A stretch of DNA of 64,000 nt, from NCBI GenBank assembly GCA_032629725.1, contig JAFEVB010000010.1:620001-684000 (forward strand), read 5' to 3'. Positions 1 to 9,068 of the stretch are shown piece by piece. Each line of letters starts with the position of its first letter. Within the stretch, counting starts at the first letter, position 1. Below the pieces are notes generated by a model that was given only the letters and a program-made list of their open reading frames with translations, was not told the origin of the DNA and did no database searches. The translations under genes and the position numbers were made by a program. This stretch comes from Gremmenia infestans (taxonomy: Eukaryota > Ascomycota > Leotiomycetes > Helotiales > Hamatocanthoscyphaceae).

Positions 1-539
1 GAGTCTAGGAAATGTATCTCTAGATTGGGAGAGGCAGGCAAGGTTGAAAAGACGTTTGAGGAAGATGATGTGATGACATTTGGATGTTTCTGCCTCAGGC
101 AACGAACGGTGGGGCGGTGATGTTTTGAAACACTTGGACGACAACCTTCATCTCTCTTTCATCTACTCGAGGAAAGGCTCGTTACATACAAGCATTTTCA
201 ATGTTATTTCTCCGCCAACCAGGGAAGAAGCGAGATCATTTGCCCAAGTAGTCTTACGGAACGGCGGATACCGGCCACAGTAGGAGCCTCAATTGGGCCT
301 TGTAGTGGGGCAATGAGAGCGGACAAACATCTCTCAGGAGTCTTATGAAGTTTCTATATAATACACCATCCCTTCCTTTTATTTTCCTTTTCTTGTCTTC
401 GTCCACTTCTATCGTTCATTCGCTTCGTAGCCATTCTTTTCTTCTACATCTATCTTCAAGCATTGAAGCGCAGGTCCGCTTTTGATATTCTTTTCCAAGA
501 CGATCTTCAAGTGGAACTCTGCCCCAAAACTGCCCAACA
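1..539. other. 5' flank of the GH131 gene
   Basis: No convincing gene. A 67-codon open stretch at 80-283 has no family resemblance and no splice context. The last 180 bases look like a fungal promoter and leader: a TATA-like element followed by a C/T-rich run at about 365-420 leading to the ATG at 540. Confidence 0.6.
354..362 (+). promoter_or_regulatory. TATA-like element of the GH131 gene
   Basis: The string CTATATAAT lies about 178 bases upstream of the ATG at 540 and is followed by a pyrimidine-rich tract, the usual arrangement around a fungal transcription start. Position and sequence are seen; function is inferred. Confidence 0.4.
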
Positions 540-1571
540 ATGTTTAGATCTCTGTCTTTATTTGCTTTTGCTAGGCTAGCTTTGGGTGGCACGATTCTAT
601 GGGATGGCCGATTCAACGACATGACCTCAAGTTCGGAGTTGGATAGCTGGTCATGGAGCAACCAAGTTGGGCCTTATCAATACTACATTGTGAGTCCATC
701 TACCCATTTTTATCGACTCAATTTCTCAACGTTTTCAAAGCATGGTTCTGAGAACGTCACCTCCTATGTCAACTTAGGTTCGACTTTCAAAAATCCAGCG
801 GACACTGTCAGCACACAGGGAGTCAAAATCACCCTAGACAGCACATCCTACTGGGAAGGCCAAACCATGAGACGGACTGAACTCATTCCCCAAACTAGCG
901 CAGCAATCAACAGTGGCAAGGTTTATTACCACTTCAGTCTGCAGCGTACAGATACAAATGCACCAAGCGAGTTCCGTGAGCACCAAATTGCCTTCTTCGA
1001 AAGCCACTTTACCGAGATGAAGTCAGGGTGGCAGAGTGGTGCTTCTGGGACTAGCGACCCGCTTTTGCGATGGGATATCTCCTCATCGACTGAATGGAAT
1101 ACAACATGGGAGGCTGGTATCTGGCACAATGTTGCTTACGGAATCGATTTCTCTGCCGGATCTGTAGAGTTCTACCACTCTACCGGTGCGGATGACCTCG
1201 TCCTTGCACACTCAGCAGTCACTGTTTCTGCCTCTTCCAATGGAAAGGACTGGCATCTTGGTGTCCTCGAGCTTCCCCGTGATGGATATGCTGATGCGAC
1301 TGAAGATATATATTTCAGTGGCGTCTATGTGGAGAGTGGGGATCTGACAACTAGTGTCTCAGGGGGTGCTGCCAATAGCTCTTCTACTTCAGCTTCATCT
1401 TCATCTTCAGTCGACATTGGAACAGCAACGACTTTGTCGACAGCAATGGCATCCGCTGCTTCCTCTACTACAGCAAGCATTGTGCCAATCATAACTTCTT
1501 CTACTGTAGAAGCTGCTGCTACCCCAACAGCATCTGATTCTGAGGATGATGATGACGATGACTGTGAGTAG
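540..1571 (+). CDS. Secreted glycoside hydrolase family 131 beta-glucanase
   Basis: Exons 540-689 and 741-1571 give 326 aa. The reading frame stays open through a 51-bp intron (690-740, GTGAGT...AAG). Removing it turns YYI-VSP...SK-HGS into the family sequence YQYYIHGSENVTSYVNLGS. A signal peptide of about 16 residues ends at LALG, and the mature protein starts GTILWDGRFND, the typical GH131 start. YWEGQTMRRTELIPQT (Glu97) and EHQIAFFESHF (Glu136) match the spacing of the two glutamates proposed as catalytic in characterised GH131 enzymes. These act on beta-1,3/1,4/1,6 glucans in plant cell wall or fungal wall. After about residue 250 comes a Ser/Thr/Ala-rich, probably O-glycosylated tail ending in an Asp run; there is no CBM1. 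A GTGAGT at 1563 overlaps the stop, so one more 3' exon is possible. The family call is firm; the C-terminus is less so. Confidence 0.9.
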   Translation: MFRSLSLFAFARLALGGTILWDGRFNDMTSSSELDSWSWSNQVGPYQYYIVSPSTHFYRLNFSTFSKHGSENVTSYVNLGSTFKNPADTVSTQGVKITLDSTSYWEGQTMRRTELIPQTSAAINSGKVYYHFSLQRTDTNAPSEFREHQIAFFESHFTEMKSGWQSGASGTSDPLLRWDISSSTEWNTTWEAGIWHNVAYGIDFSAGSVEFYHSTGADDLVLAHSAVTVSASSNGKDWHLGVLELPRDGYADATEDIYFSGVYVESGDLTTSVSGGAANSSSTSASSSSSVDIGTATTLSTAMASAASSTTASIVPIITSSTVEAAATPTASDSEDDDDDDCE

Positions 1572-1827
1572 GCTTCTTTCGGCCTCTTCGTTGAGTCGAA
1601 TGAATTCTGGGAGATTCTATGGAGCGCATCAACCTTTCTTGTATATATTTGTGGAAGATTTTACACCCTCGGATTTTCTATACAACCTGTAAATAGATTT
1701 TGCAACACCGTATAAGCTGCGAGTTTCATCTGATCTTGGATGAAGTGCCACATGTTTCCATGCTGAAATTTTTTGAAGAGGCCAGTGTCTCTATTTCTTC
1801 ATTTACTTTCAATAGCTAACAAGTCAT

Positions 1828-2666
1828 TTATTCGTGGACAGCCGCTGCTTCAGTCTTATCCTTAGCAATCTTCTTAACGGCAGATCTTTCCATAAGACGC
1901 TTGTTCCATGCAAAGTAGTTGGGGTAATTCTTCTCCAGCTCAAGACTACCAGTATCGTCGCCGAATATGAAGGGCACCATGAGGTCCCAGGTAACGAAAG
2001 ACAGATCAGCGATCGTGCTACATCACATTATTAGCAAAGCCAGTTTCCTCCTCCCCGTTCCAGACAGGTTGCACATACCACTTATCACCAACCAGCCACT
2101 GTTTCCCCTCCAGCGCCTTGTCCAACACATAAAACACCCTCTTGACTTGATCGTGGTACCTCTTCTTTGCGCTAGGAAGCGATTCCTCGTGGAATCTCGA
2201 GAACCATACCGCTTGTCCGAAGTACGGGCCTTGGCCACTCATCTGGAAATGCAACCATTGGGAAACGTAGAAGCGCTCTGGAGATGAGGTGTATGTGAGA
2301 GTTGCTGTAGTGTCGTAGGTTTGGACGAGGTATTCAATGATGGCGCCAGATTCCCAGAGCGTAATACCAGTATTTGGGTCTTCGATAACGGGGACGCGGC
2401 CGTTGGGGTTGAGGGCTTCGAAGGGTGGTTTCTTCATATCGGCCATGTCTGATGGTTGGTTAGTGGGGTAGCTTGTCGGCGCGGGAAAGTGGAGGGTTCA
2501 CCGATGAACTTTGTGGTATAGGGAACCTTGAGCTCCTCGAGGATGATGGCAACCTTCCATGGGTTTGGGCCAGTGGCTGACAGGATGTCAGTGAGAATAG
2601 TAAGGAAGAGGATCTGGAAGCCTTCGCCCACGAACCGTGACTGTAGAGGACAATTGGCTTGCTCAT
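1828..2666 (-). CDS. Ure2-like glutathione S-transferase
   Basis: Four exons in transcript order, 2666-2636, 2576-2502, 2448-2079 and 2017-1828, encode 221 aa; introns are 59, 53 and 61 bp. The N-terminal thioredoxin-like domain (residues 1-85) runs SKPIVLYSHATGPNPWKV, then a conserved NPNGRVPVIEDPNTG loop with the cis-Pro, then the glutathione-binding WESGAIIEYL. The C-terminal helical domain includes WLVGDKCTIADLSFVTWD, the N-capping box typical of GST folding, and this is restored only when the third intron is removed. The product is a cytosolic enzyme conjugating glutathione to electrophiles or reducing peroxides; the substrate cannot be told. The start at 2666 (ATG AGC AAG) is the only sensible one. 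Its 3' end faces the GH131 gene with 256 bp between, and there is no biosynthetic cluster around it, so general detoxification is more likely than a pathway role. Confidence 0.9.
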
Positions 2667-3782
2667 TGTCACTGTTAAAGTATATATATATATGTATTCT
2701 GCTTTTCTTCCTTTCTTCTTTTTCTTTTTTTCAAAGATGTTTGCAACTATGTTTTGATTGATTACAAAAGTAGCAGACTGGCCCGCGGAAATCTTCTCTG
2801 ATAGATATACAGAGGTACACTTTGCCCCACTACGATCTCCTACGATCTCCTACGGTCTCAAGTGGAGACAAGACAACCCCTCTTTTAGCTCGGACTGAAA
2901 TCTTTAACACTTTCCTAAATTGCCTTAGTGCCAAGACTCGCAGACCCCTCTTTAGCAATTCTTTCCTCATTCGAAAGCCAGTGCCCCTGACTGTTATACA
3001 TAGGTGGTGCACTAGTATAATAGAAAAAGCTTTTCTATTCTTCTTTCTATTTCTATTTATCCCATGCCTTTCATTCGTTTCAAGACCTCGCTCCTTGCAT
3101 GCGAATTTAGTGCTGCAATAGATACTACTTCGTAGTAGTGATGTAAGACTTGCCTAGCCCCCGATTAGTTGCCGGTGCTACTCCATAATTTAGCTCCGAT
3201 TGAGCCCCGACTCGAGCTATAGAAAGATCGTCCCGCATCGACCAATCAATATCATGGACGAGGTTGAGGATAGGCCGGAGACCCAGGAAGCGGTTGACTG
3301 AATTGCCGGATTTTAAGAACTATTATTCATGCTTTTGTCAGAGTTTGTAATTATAACTGCTTCAAACAAGGACAAGCAGATACGGAATTTGATCTCCGGG
3401 GCTAGGCAGTGTGCATGTAGAATTATTGACTTAGGCTAACATCTCGATTTACGGTTCTCCAAAGAGCAAGCGGCAGTGAGTGCGAGGCACCTAGGGATGT
3501 AATAATTTGCAATATCTTTATTTTCCATAGCAGCTGTCCTCTCTGATAAAGCTTTATTTCACGTACTGTAGGTCTTTGGAAAGTTCTGATCATACACAAC
3601 GCTAAGAATGGCTCAACCATCTTGAAAGATTTGAGTCTCAGAAAGGCGACATTATATTATATCTCACGCTCTGTTTAGAACTTATAAAACTCTTCGCATT
3701 CTCAACCACCCTTCCCGGTTTGGATCCAAGTCAGTGGTTCTTAACCGCCACGAAGTCCTTCTTTCTTCCTTCCTTCTTTCTA
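2667..3782. other. Intergenic, no gene seen
   Basis: AT-rich with C/T runs. A direct repeat of CTACGATCTC lies at about 2828-2850, and a short hairpin-forming ACTACTTCGTAGTAGT lies at 3124-3139. The only open frames are short and have no family features. Confidence 0.5.
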
Positions 3783-4115
3783 TCAAGCCCCATGACAAGG
3801 CCGAGTACGGTAATGCGCTCTTTCATATGTGGCAACTTGCTCCCTTTTCTCGTCGTCCTTTCTATAAGTCTCATCTCGACCTTTGCAGTCCTTTCATAAG
3901 TTGTTAGTATGTACAATATATATTGCTCAGGTTTGGGTATAGCTTACGAAGCAAAGACCGCTTTCGAACTTGATGGCACTGATGCCATCCCTGTTGCTGC
4001 AGGATGGAGCCTTGTGTTTAAGTGCTCGTTCACATTTCTCGACTGACACAGGTTGTTCCTTGATTCCAGTGAAATGGCAGCATTGTGAATATATGGTGAT
4101 TGGTTGGCCGCACAT
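3783..4115 (-). CDS. Small Cys/His-rich protein, copy A
   Basis: Exon 4115-3948 (56 codons), a 57-bp phase-0 intron (3947-3891, GTAAGC...AAAG), and exon 3890-3783 give 91 aa. The protein starts MCGQPITIYSQCCHFTGIK. It has cysteines at 2, 12, 13, 28, 39 and 55 and one just after the splice, then a charged Asp/Glu/Lys/Arg tail that ends CHGA. There is no signal peptide or membrane segment. I do not recognise a named family. The Cys and Cys-Cys-His spacing suggests a small zinc-binding fold, which is inference. The first 20 residues align well with the gene at 5482-5783, and the intron falls after codon 56 in both, so they are probably paralogues. The spliced model is supported by the charged, in-frame reading of exon 2; without splicing the frame ends just inside the intron. 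Confidence 0.6.
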
Positions 4116-5481
4116 GATGGACCGGTGTGGGAGAGGTTGGTTTAAAGGTTGAGAGTTGCGTATGATACATATTGCGATTCGGCTGATCTATCCTATTAGA
4201 AGTAGGGGGGAGCCTTGAAGATTCGACATTGCGCGCTTTATATACCAAAACCTTGAGTAGCGGGCGTCAAGCATGGCTGTTATGTTGCTCATCATTCGTT
4301 AAGCCTGAGTGCTAATGGCAAGCTTGATGGGAGCAAACTTGACCGGTTTGACTCACAGGAAGTTGTGCAGTGGCAATTGATAAGCCAGCAAATGTCTTCT
4401 AGAAGCATCAGAAGCCTCAGTCTAAAAGGTCGGCATACACAAACCTAATTCGAGCTACATGTGTACAAGCAACTGAAACCGGAAATCTCTCCAAGAGACC
4501 TCATACTTGTCTCTCCCTTCCTTTTCATTTGAACGACGAGCAAACAAATTATGAATATTCCAAGCTAGTACGCATAGCCAGTATTCCGGGCAATGGAACA
4601 CGAGATTCTGGGCCCTCCGCTTCTGGTGGAGAAACGCAGACATTGAGTCCAGATTTCGATCTTCAAGGTGCCGCACATACTGGGGCGGACTGAGGTGAGA
4701 GGTGGAGATTAAGTTGTTTGGAGAGGGGTAGAGAACAGAGAACAACGATGAAAGGATTATTACAGTCTTGCACACTGGTTATATGGATGGTAACGAAACA
4801 AACTTCACCCTATCCTTGTACGGATGATGACTTGACACTACTTCAAATTGATATTGTTCACAGTAGTGATGGGGGTGAATCAAAAGCTGGTCTGGGAGAC
4901 ATAGCAGACGCGAAGCAAGTAACCCATGACTAAAAGATTGAACGTAAGTGGTCAAAGAAAGGACCAGGATATGAAGAGATCCAAAGATCATAGTCAGAAT
5001 AATATTATATGAGAGGACGGACGCTTACTATGTTGTAGGAGATGATTGTGATATTTCTAGGAATAGCAAACACTCATGTGAGAGTAAAGACGTTGATGTT
5101 CCTCGAGATTTGGTCTATGTGGGAAGTGGTGGTTTCTCTGAGACCAGGACGTGAAACGTAGGATCTTGGGGCATTATACAGAAGCACAAGTACTATCAAG
5201 ATGCCAAGAAGAATATTTGATTCATCAAGCTCTAGAGATAGTAGCAAAAACAGCTAGCACAAATGCAGGCATGAAGAAAATTTTGACGTGGTATAAATGA
5301 AGGTATACTAATTGAAACTCAGTTGAGTAAACCTAGTCCGAAAAGTCCTATAGACATTTATAAGACGAGAAAATAATTATCAAGCATCTGAAGAGGTAAA
5401 TCGTGCGTTGAACTGACAGGTATTCCTGTATGCATTTAAATCAAACTTAGCTTCCGTTATAGCCAAGTCGCCCAAAGTTTG
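4116..5481. other. Intergenic between the two small Cys-rich genes
   Basis: No gene supported on either strand. Open frames of 70-106 codons (for example 4455-4775 minus) have irregular codon use and no recognisable domain. Presumably holds the promoter of copy A and the 3' end of copy B. Confidence 0.5.
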
Positions 5482-5783
5482 TTAAGACCAGTAGCCCTCA
5501 TCCTCTACCACTTCCCTCCGTGCCTGGTAAGCTTTGCGGTAGTCTTCTTTCCTCTGACATGACTAATTGGGTTAGCAATGACCCGAGCATTCCTATTCCT
5601 AAGTAGCTAACGTACTGCACACAGTCTTGCGATATCTTCCAGTTCCTGCCGCAGAAATACCTCGTTGCAATCGCTGGTAGTGTTCTTGCATTCGATAATC
5701 TTCGATCCGGTGTTGTGTCCACACTCAAAGACCTGAATGAGTTGGTGACACATTTCTCGGTGGGTTCGGATGAATCTGAACAT
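5482..5783 (-). CDS. Small Cys/His-rich protein, copy B
   Basis: Exon 5783-5616 (56 codons), a 62-bp phase-0 intron (5615-5554, GTACGT...GCTAAC...TCAG), and exon 5553-5482 give 79 aa. From residue 11 it reads MCHQLIQVFECGHNTGSK, parallel to MCGQPITIYSQCCHFTGIK of copy A. Further cysteines follow at 32, 39 and 55, and a basic/acidic helix-like tail ends in GYWS. Either Met1 or Met11 could be the start; Met11 matches copy A, while Met1 makes exon 1 the same length as in copy A. A different frame is open for 133 codons (5899-5498) but lacks the cysteine pattern. The function is unknown; a metal-binding role is inferred only from the Cys/His layout. Confidence 0.6.
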
Positions 5784-5982
5784 AAGTATTTCGCCGGGCT
5801 TGGAGACTGTAGTATGAAGTAATGTATCCTCTGACGTGGGGATTGTTGGCTGCAGGACGTCGTCCTTTGCTCATCAGAGACGGATAACACCGCATTCAAC
5901 AGCTGTCATCTTTTCATCTCTTGAGGCAATCCATCCGCAGAATCAGTTAGTGATTGCATAGCGGAAAGTGCAAACACAAACA

Positions 5983-6714
5983 TCACAACATATTTGGGCC
6001 CAAAGTCTTAGAGTTGTGGCCGAACGGAGGGAACCAATCCTTGATAGTCTCCCCCTTCCACGTGAGGATAGCCTCCCTCTGACTCTTCTCCCCGCCCGCA
6101 TACTTCAGCCCAACACCAATACCTTCCAACCCCTCCTGTTCTGCCCTCTTGTTCCAAAGCATCTGCAACACCTTCCCATCATCCTCACAAAGCACATACC
6201 CCATTGGCCACCTACTCCTTCCCAGAGCCTCCCGGACTCCCTTGGAAGCCGGCTTCTTCGAGACCAAAAAGCCAAGCACACCTGCACCCCTCCATCCCGT
6301 TGGCGCCCCAACAAACGCTCCCTCCAGTTCCCTCACAACTCTAGGTTCAGCCTTGCTTGCCAGCGCTTTGCATTGGATGAGGACTTTCAGGGGCTGGAGT
6401 GAGGACGGGAGGTTCCAGGTACCGATGAGGTCGATCCCGTAGTCAGACCTGCCGCCTATGCGTTTGAGGGATAACCCGAGCCGGGACAGTGCGGTTTGAA
6501 CAGTGTATTCGTAGTGAGTTCCTACGTAGGTTGTGCTTCTTGGGTCCATGTCTGTGCGGGAAGCATACTGGAGGAACGACGGGAGGTCATGGTGGTTTGA
6601 GGTTTGGTGCTCTGGATAGGCCAGTTCTTCCGAGGCGTTTGTGGTGTAATTTTGGAGGCAAAATGATTGTTGGGCTGGGCGGAAGTGCCGTATATGTGGA
6701 GGTAGACGGAGCAT
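5983..6714 (-). CDS. RRG7: RRG7-like mitochondrial protein (DUF2034, PD-(D/E)XK fold)
   Basis: Single exon of 243 aa. The N-terminus is rich in Arg, Gln and Ser with few acidic residues, as in a mitochondrial presequence. The core at 60-185 has the restriction-endonuclease-like signature of the family: HYEY with Glu69, GRSDYGIDLIGTW with Asp95, and VLIQCKA with Gln114 and Lys116, which together form the D...QxK site. A conserved stretch MGYVLCEDDGKVLQMLWN follows. Yeast RRG7 is needed for respiratory growth and sits in mitochondria; its biochemical activity is not established, and the intact motif here suggests a possible nuclease. It is transcribed divergently from MED21 across 302 bp. The ATG at 6714 gives the full presequence; a later start at Met56 would remove it. 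Confidence 0.8.
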   Translation of the reverse strand: MLRLPPHIRHFRPAQQSFCLQNYTTNASEELAYPEHQTSNHHDLPSFLQYASRTDMDPRSTTYVGTHYEYTVQTALSRLGLSLKRIGGRSDYGIDLIGTWNLPSSLQPLKVLIQCKALASKAEPRVVRELEGAFVGAPTGWRGAGVLGFLVSKKPASKGVREALGRSRWPMGYVLCEDDGKVLQMLWNKRAEQEGLEGIGVGLKYAGGEKSQREAILTWKGETIKDWFPPFGHNSKTLGPNML

Positions 6715-7016
6715 ACCTTGGGGGTTTGGCCTTTGTCTTCGTGTTTGTCATATAAAACTCATAATTGTATTCCTCCTCCCTCGCTCCAATTCACCTGGAA
6801 TCAAACAGAAGGATAGACGTGCATTGATCTAGAGAATGTCCGCAGCTCGAAAATTGGTGTAAAAGAAGTGAAGCGTGCCAAACAAAAAGTTGAAGTCGGA
6901 GATTGAATTAATTCCTAGTTCCGCTAGTGCGTTATAATTGGCTGCGGAGACATTCTTTAACCTTGACATCTTGGTCCCTCAGCCTCGTCGCAGACCACAA
7001 CAATCTTGAAGCCAAG
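6715..7016. promoter_or_regulatory. Divergent RRG7 / MED21 promoter region
   Basis: 302 bp between two divergent start codons. It contains an inverted CCAAT (ATTGG) near 6936-6940, about 80 bases before the MED21 ATG, and C/T-rich stretches. No open frame. Confidence 0.5.
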
Positions 7017-7542
7017 ATGGCTGATAAATTAACGCAATTGCAAGATGCTGTTGATCAGGTATGTTTCCCCTTAGCTTTTGCAACGCCTGTACTGAAATCA
7101 TTCAGCTCGCAAACCAGTTCGTCGCCTCACTTTACTACGTCCACAAACACCACGACCTGAAGACCCTGGGCGCGAGTGACAAGATCCGAGAAGAGAAGAA
7201 GGATGAAGCCGCGCAGCGAGAGCCAGATAGTACGTATCCTACGATCCCCTCATATGTACTGAATTAACGGTTTGGGACAAAGTCGAGCCCGTCTCCGCCG
7301 ATGAATTCAAAGCCGGGCAGAAGGAACTTGCACAGGACCTGATAATGAAGGAGCAGCAGATCGAATTGTTGATATCGGTGCTACCTGGGCTGGACAATAG
7401 CGAAAAGGACCAGGAACGTATGATTAGGCAGTTGGAGGATGAGCTTAAGACTGCGGAGGAGAAGAGGAGGGAGGCTGTGAAGGAAAAAGAGGAGGTTTTG
7501 GCGAGGTTGGAGGGGGTCATACGGAGTGTAAAGAGGCCTTGA
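7017..7542 (+). CDS. MED21: Mediator complex subunit 21 (Srb7)
   Basis: Exons 7017-7058, 7106-7229 and 7283-7542 encode 141 aa; introns are 47 and 53 bp. The start MADKLTQLQDAVDQLANQF followed by VHKHHDLKTLG is the fungal MED21 N-terminus. The middle region KEQQIELLISVLPGLDNSE is the family's most conserved stretch. The last 50 residues form a Glu/Lys/Arg-rich coiled coil ending VIRSVKRP. MED21 pairs with MED7 in the Mediator middle module and links gene-specific activators to RNA polymerase II. The usual length is 140-160 aa, so the gene is complete. The gene ends 220 bp from the converging SDT1-type gene. Confidence 0.95.
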
Positions 7543-7762
7543 TTGGGGTTTGTGGGGTTTGATCATTGCTATTTCTGAGCATGGGCTGGCGTTTGGCATA
7601 CCCTGGGGCATTGAGTAGGCGTTCAGAAATGGATATAATGACATAAAGCATTGCGATTAATTTGGTCTCATCTAAGACTTGCAAATCTCAATGCTATTAT
7701 TGGTCTATCCTATACCTCTAGATATCTATGGGTATGTGTACGATTTGGTGTTGTTATCAACC

Positions 7763-8606
7763 TCAAGATGTTTTGAAGAATTGCGGGAACAAAGTCCTGA
7801 GCTCTTCCAAGTGCCGAATCTGATTCTTGCAAGGTTTGATGGCAGGTAGAGGTTCCCCTTCTTCAACAAGATGAGTGGTTGTCCACCCAATCTCCTCAGC
7901 CTTACCACAGTTCAGCGCCGAATCATCTGTCGCTGTCAGCTCTGCACCAATGGAAATTGATCTAAAAAAGCTTACCAACGAAGTAACAATCCTTCATTTC
8001 CTTCACTCCAGCTTCACTCATAGCTTTATCAAACATTCCCAAGTGAGGTTTGCAAAGCATCGGCCTCTTGCCGTAATCGCAGAAAGTCATGCCCTCAAAC
8101 ATATCCTCAATTCCTAGCAATCGTACCACGCGCTGTCCGTGAGTGACATAGGCGTTGGTAAATAGCCAAAGCTTGACTTTCGTCTTATCCACGTCCTCGA
8201 GAAGCTTCCGCAGCTGGGCATCTGGAGCGAGGATTTCGTCGAGAGGAAGAGCATCATCGACTTGAAGGTTGTACTCGAGTGGGTCGATCTGATGGTGTCG
8301 TACAAGGCCTTCGATAGCCAAACCGTACGTCTTGTAGTATTCTTGATGAAGTCGGAAGGCTTCTTCCTGGTCCAATTCCAGATGCTTCATGAAGTAATCA
8401 TCGATCAATACTGTCATGTGATCGTGGACCTTCTTGCCTGGGAAGAGTGTGAGTCAAAAAACGCCAAAGGCATATTAGGTAGGAATGAGAACCTACTCTT
8501 TGAATAAAGCTGTCGATAAATCTGTTAGCTAGCACATGAAAGGCATAATTGAGACACGTACACAATTGTCAATATCAAAGAAGAAGACCGGTCTTGTGTC
8601 TGCCAT
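7763..8606 (-). CDS. SDT1: SDT1/PHM8-type HAD pyrimidine 5'-nucleotidase
   Basis: Exons 8606-8562, 8509-8497, 8437-7976 and 7926-7763 give 227 aa. Exon 2 is a 13-bp micro-exon. HAD motifs appear in order: FFFDIDNCLYSKSK with the nucleophile pair Asp11 and Asp13 (motif I), LWLFTNA (motif II), CKPHLGMFDKA with the lysine (motif III), and CYFVDDSALNC with the acidic pair (motif IV). Motif IV is split by the last intron and motif I is completed only across the micro-exon, which supports the splicing. Family members dephosphorylate UMP/CMP or lysophosphatidate and are soluble and Mg2+-dependent; SDT1 and PHM8 cannot be separated by sequence alone. It converges on MED21 and is divergent from the 968-aa gene. 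Confidence 0.88.
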
Positions 8607-9068
8607 CTTTGCTCCTACTATCGGTGTTGTGTAACTTGTTGTCTTGGAAAAAGATTGTCTCGGTCGGCCTTCAGCGAAGAAGGTCTTGGGGCACTTTACA
8701 CAATGGTTTTTTTTTGCTGCCTTGACACGGAATACAGGCGTCGCACGGATTATTCCCACCTTGGGTACAACGTCAATGTGAATATATATATGAGAGATCT
8801 TGAACTCCGGGCTTCGCATGTATTCCCAATGAGGAAATCGAGACGAGACTAGGGGGGTGCGACTAGCGGTTCTGACCATTCAATTGCCGGACCCAAGCCA
8901 ACCTCTTGCCAATCTCACTGTCGAAATTTCCAACTTCTTCATCCTCGAGTCTTGCAACGCATTCGACATCTAGTGTCCAGAGTAATTTGCTACTGTTTGT
9001 TCGCTTTGTACACTGGCACAATTATCATTTGCATATATCATTAACTAATAGGCAGCTACCTCGTTGCG
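8607..9068. promoter_or_regulatory. Divergent promoter region, SDT1-type gene and 968-aa gene
   Basis: 462 bp between divergent ATGs. It includes a TATA-like ATATATATG near 8783-8791. A CTAATAGGCAG string at about 9046-9056 could be the end of a 5' UTR intron of the downstream gene. No coding frame is supported. Confidence 0.4.

Noticed and set aside
80..283. 67-codon frame at the window start
   Set aside because: Short, no splice context or family resemblance; could at best be the end of a gene outside the window, which cannot be judged.
5968..6402. 144-codon + frame overlapping RRG7
   Set aside because: Antisense to the conserved RRG7 reading frame; Pro/Leu-rich composition typical of a shadow.
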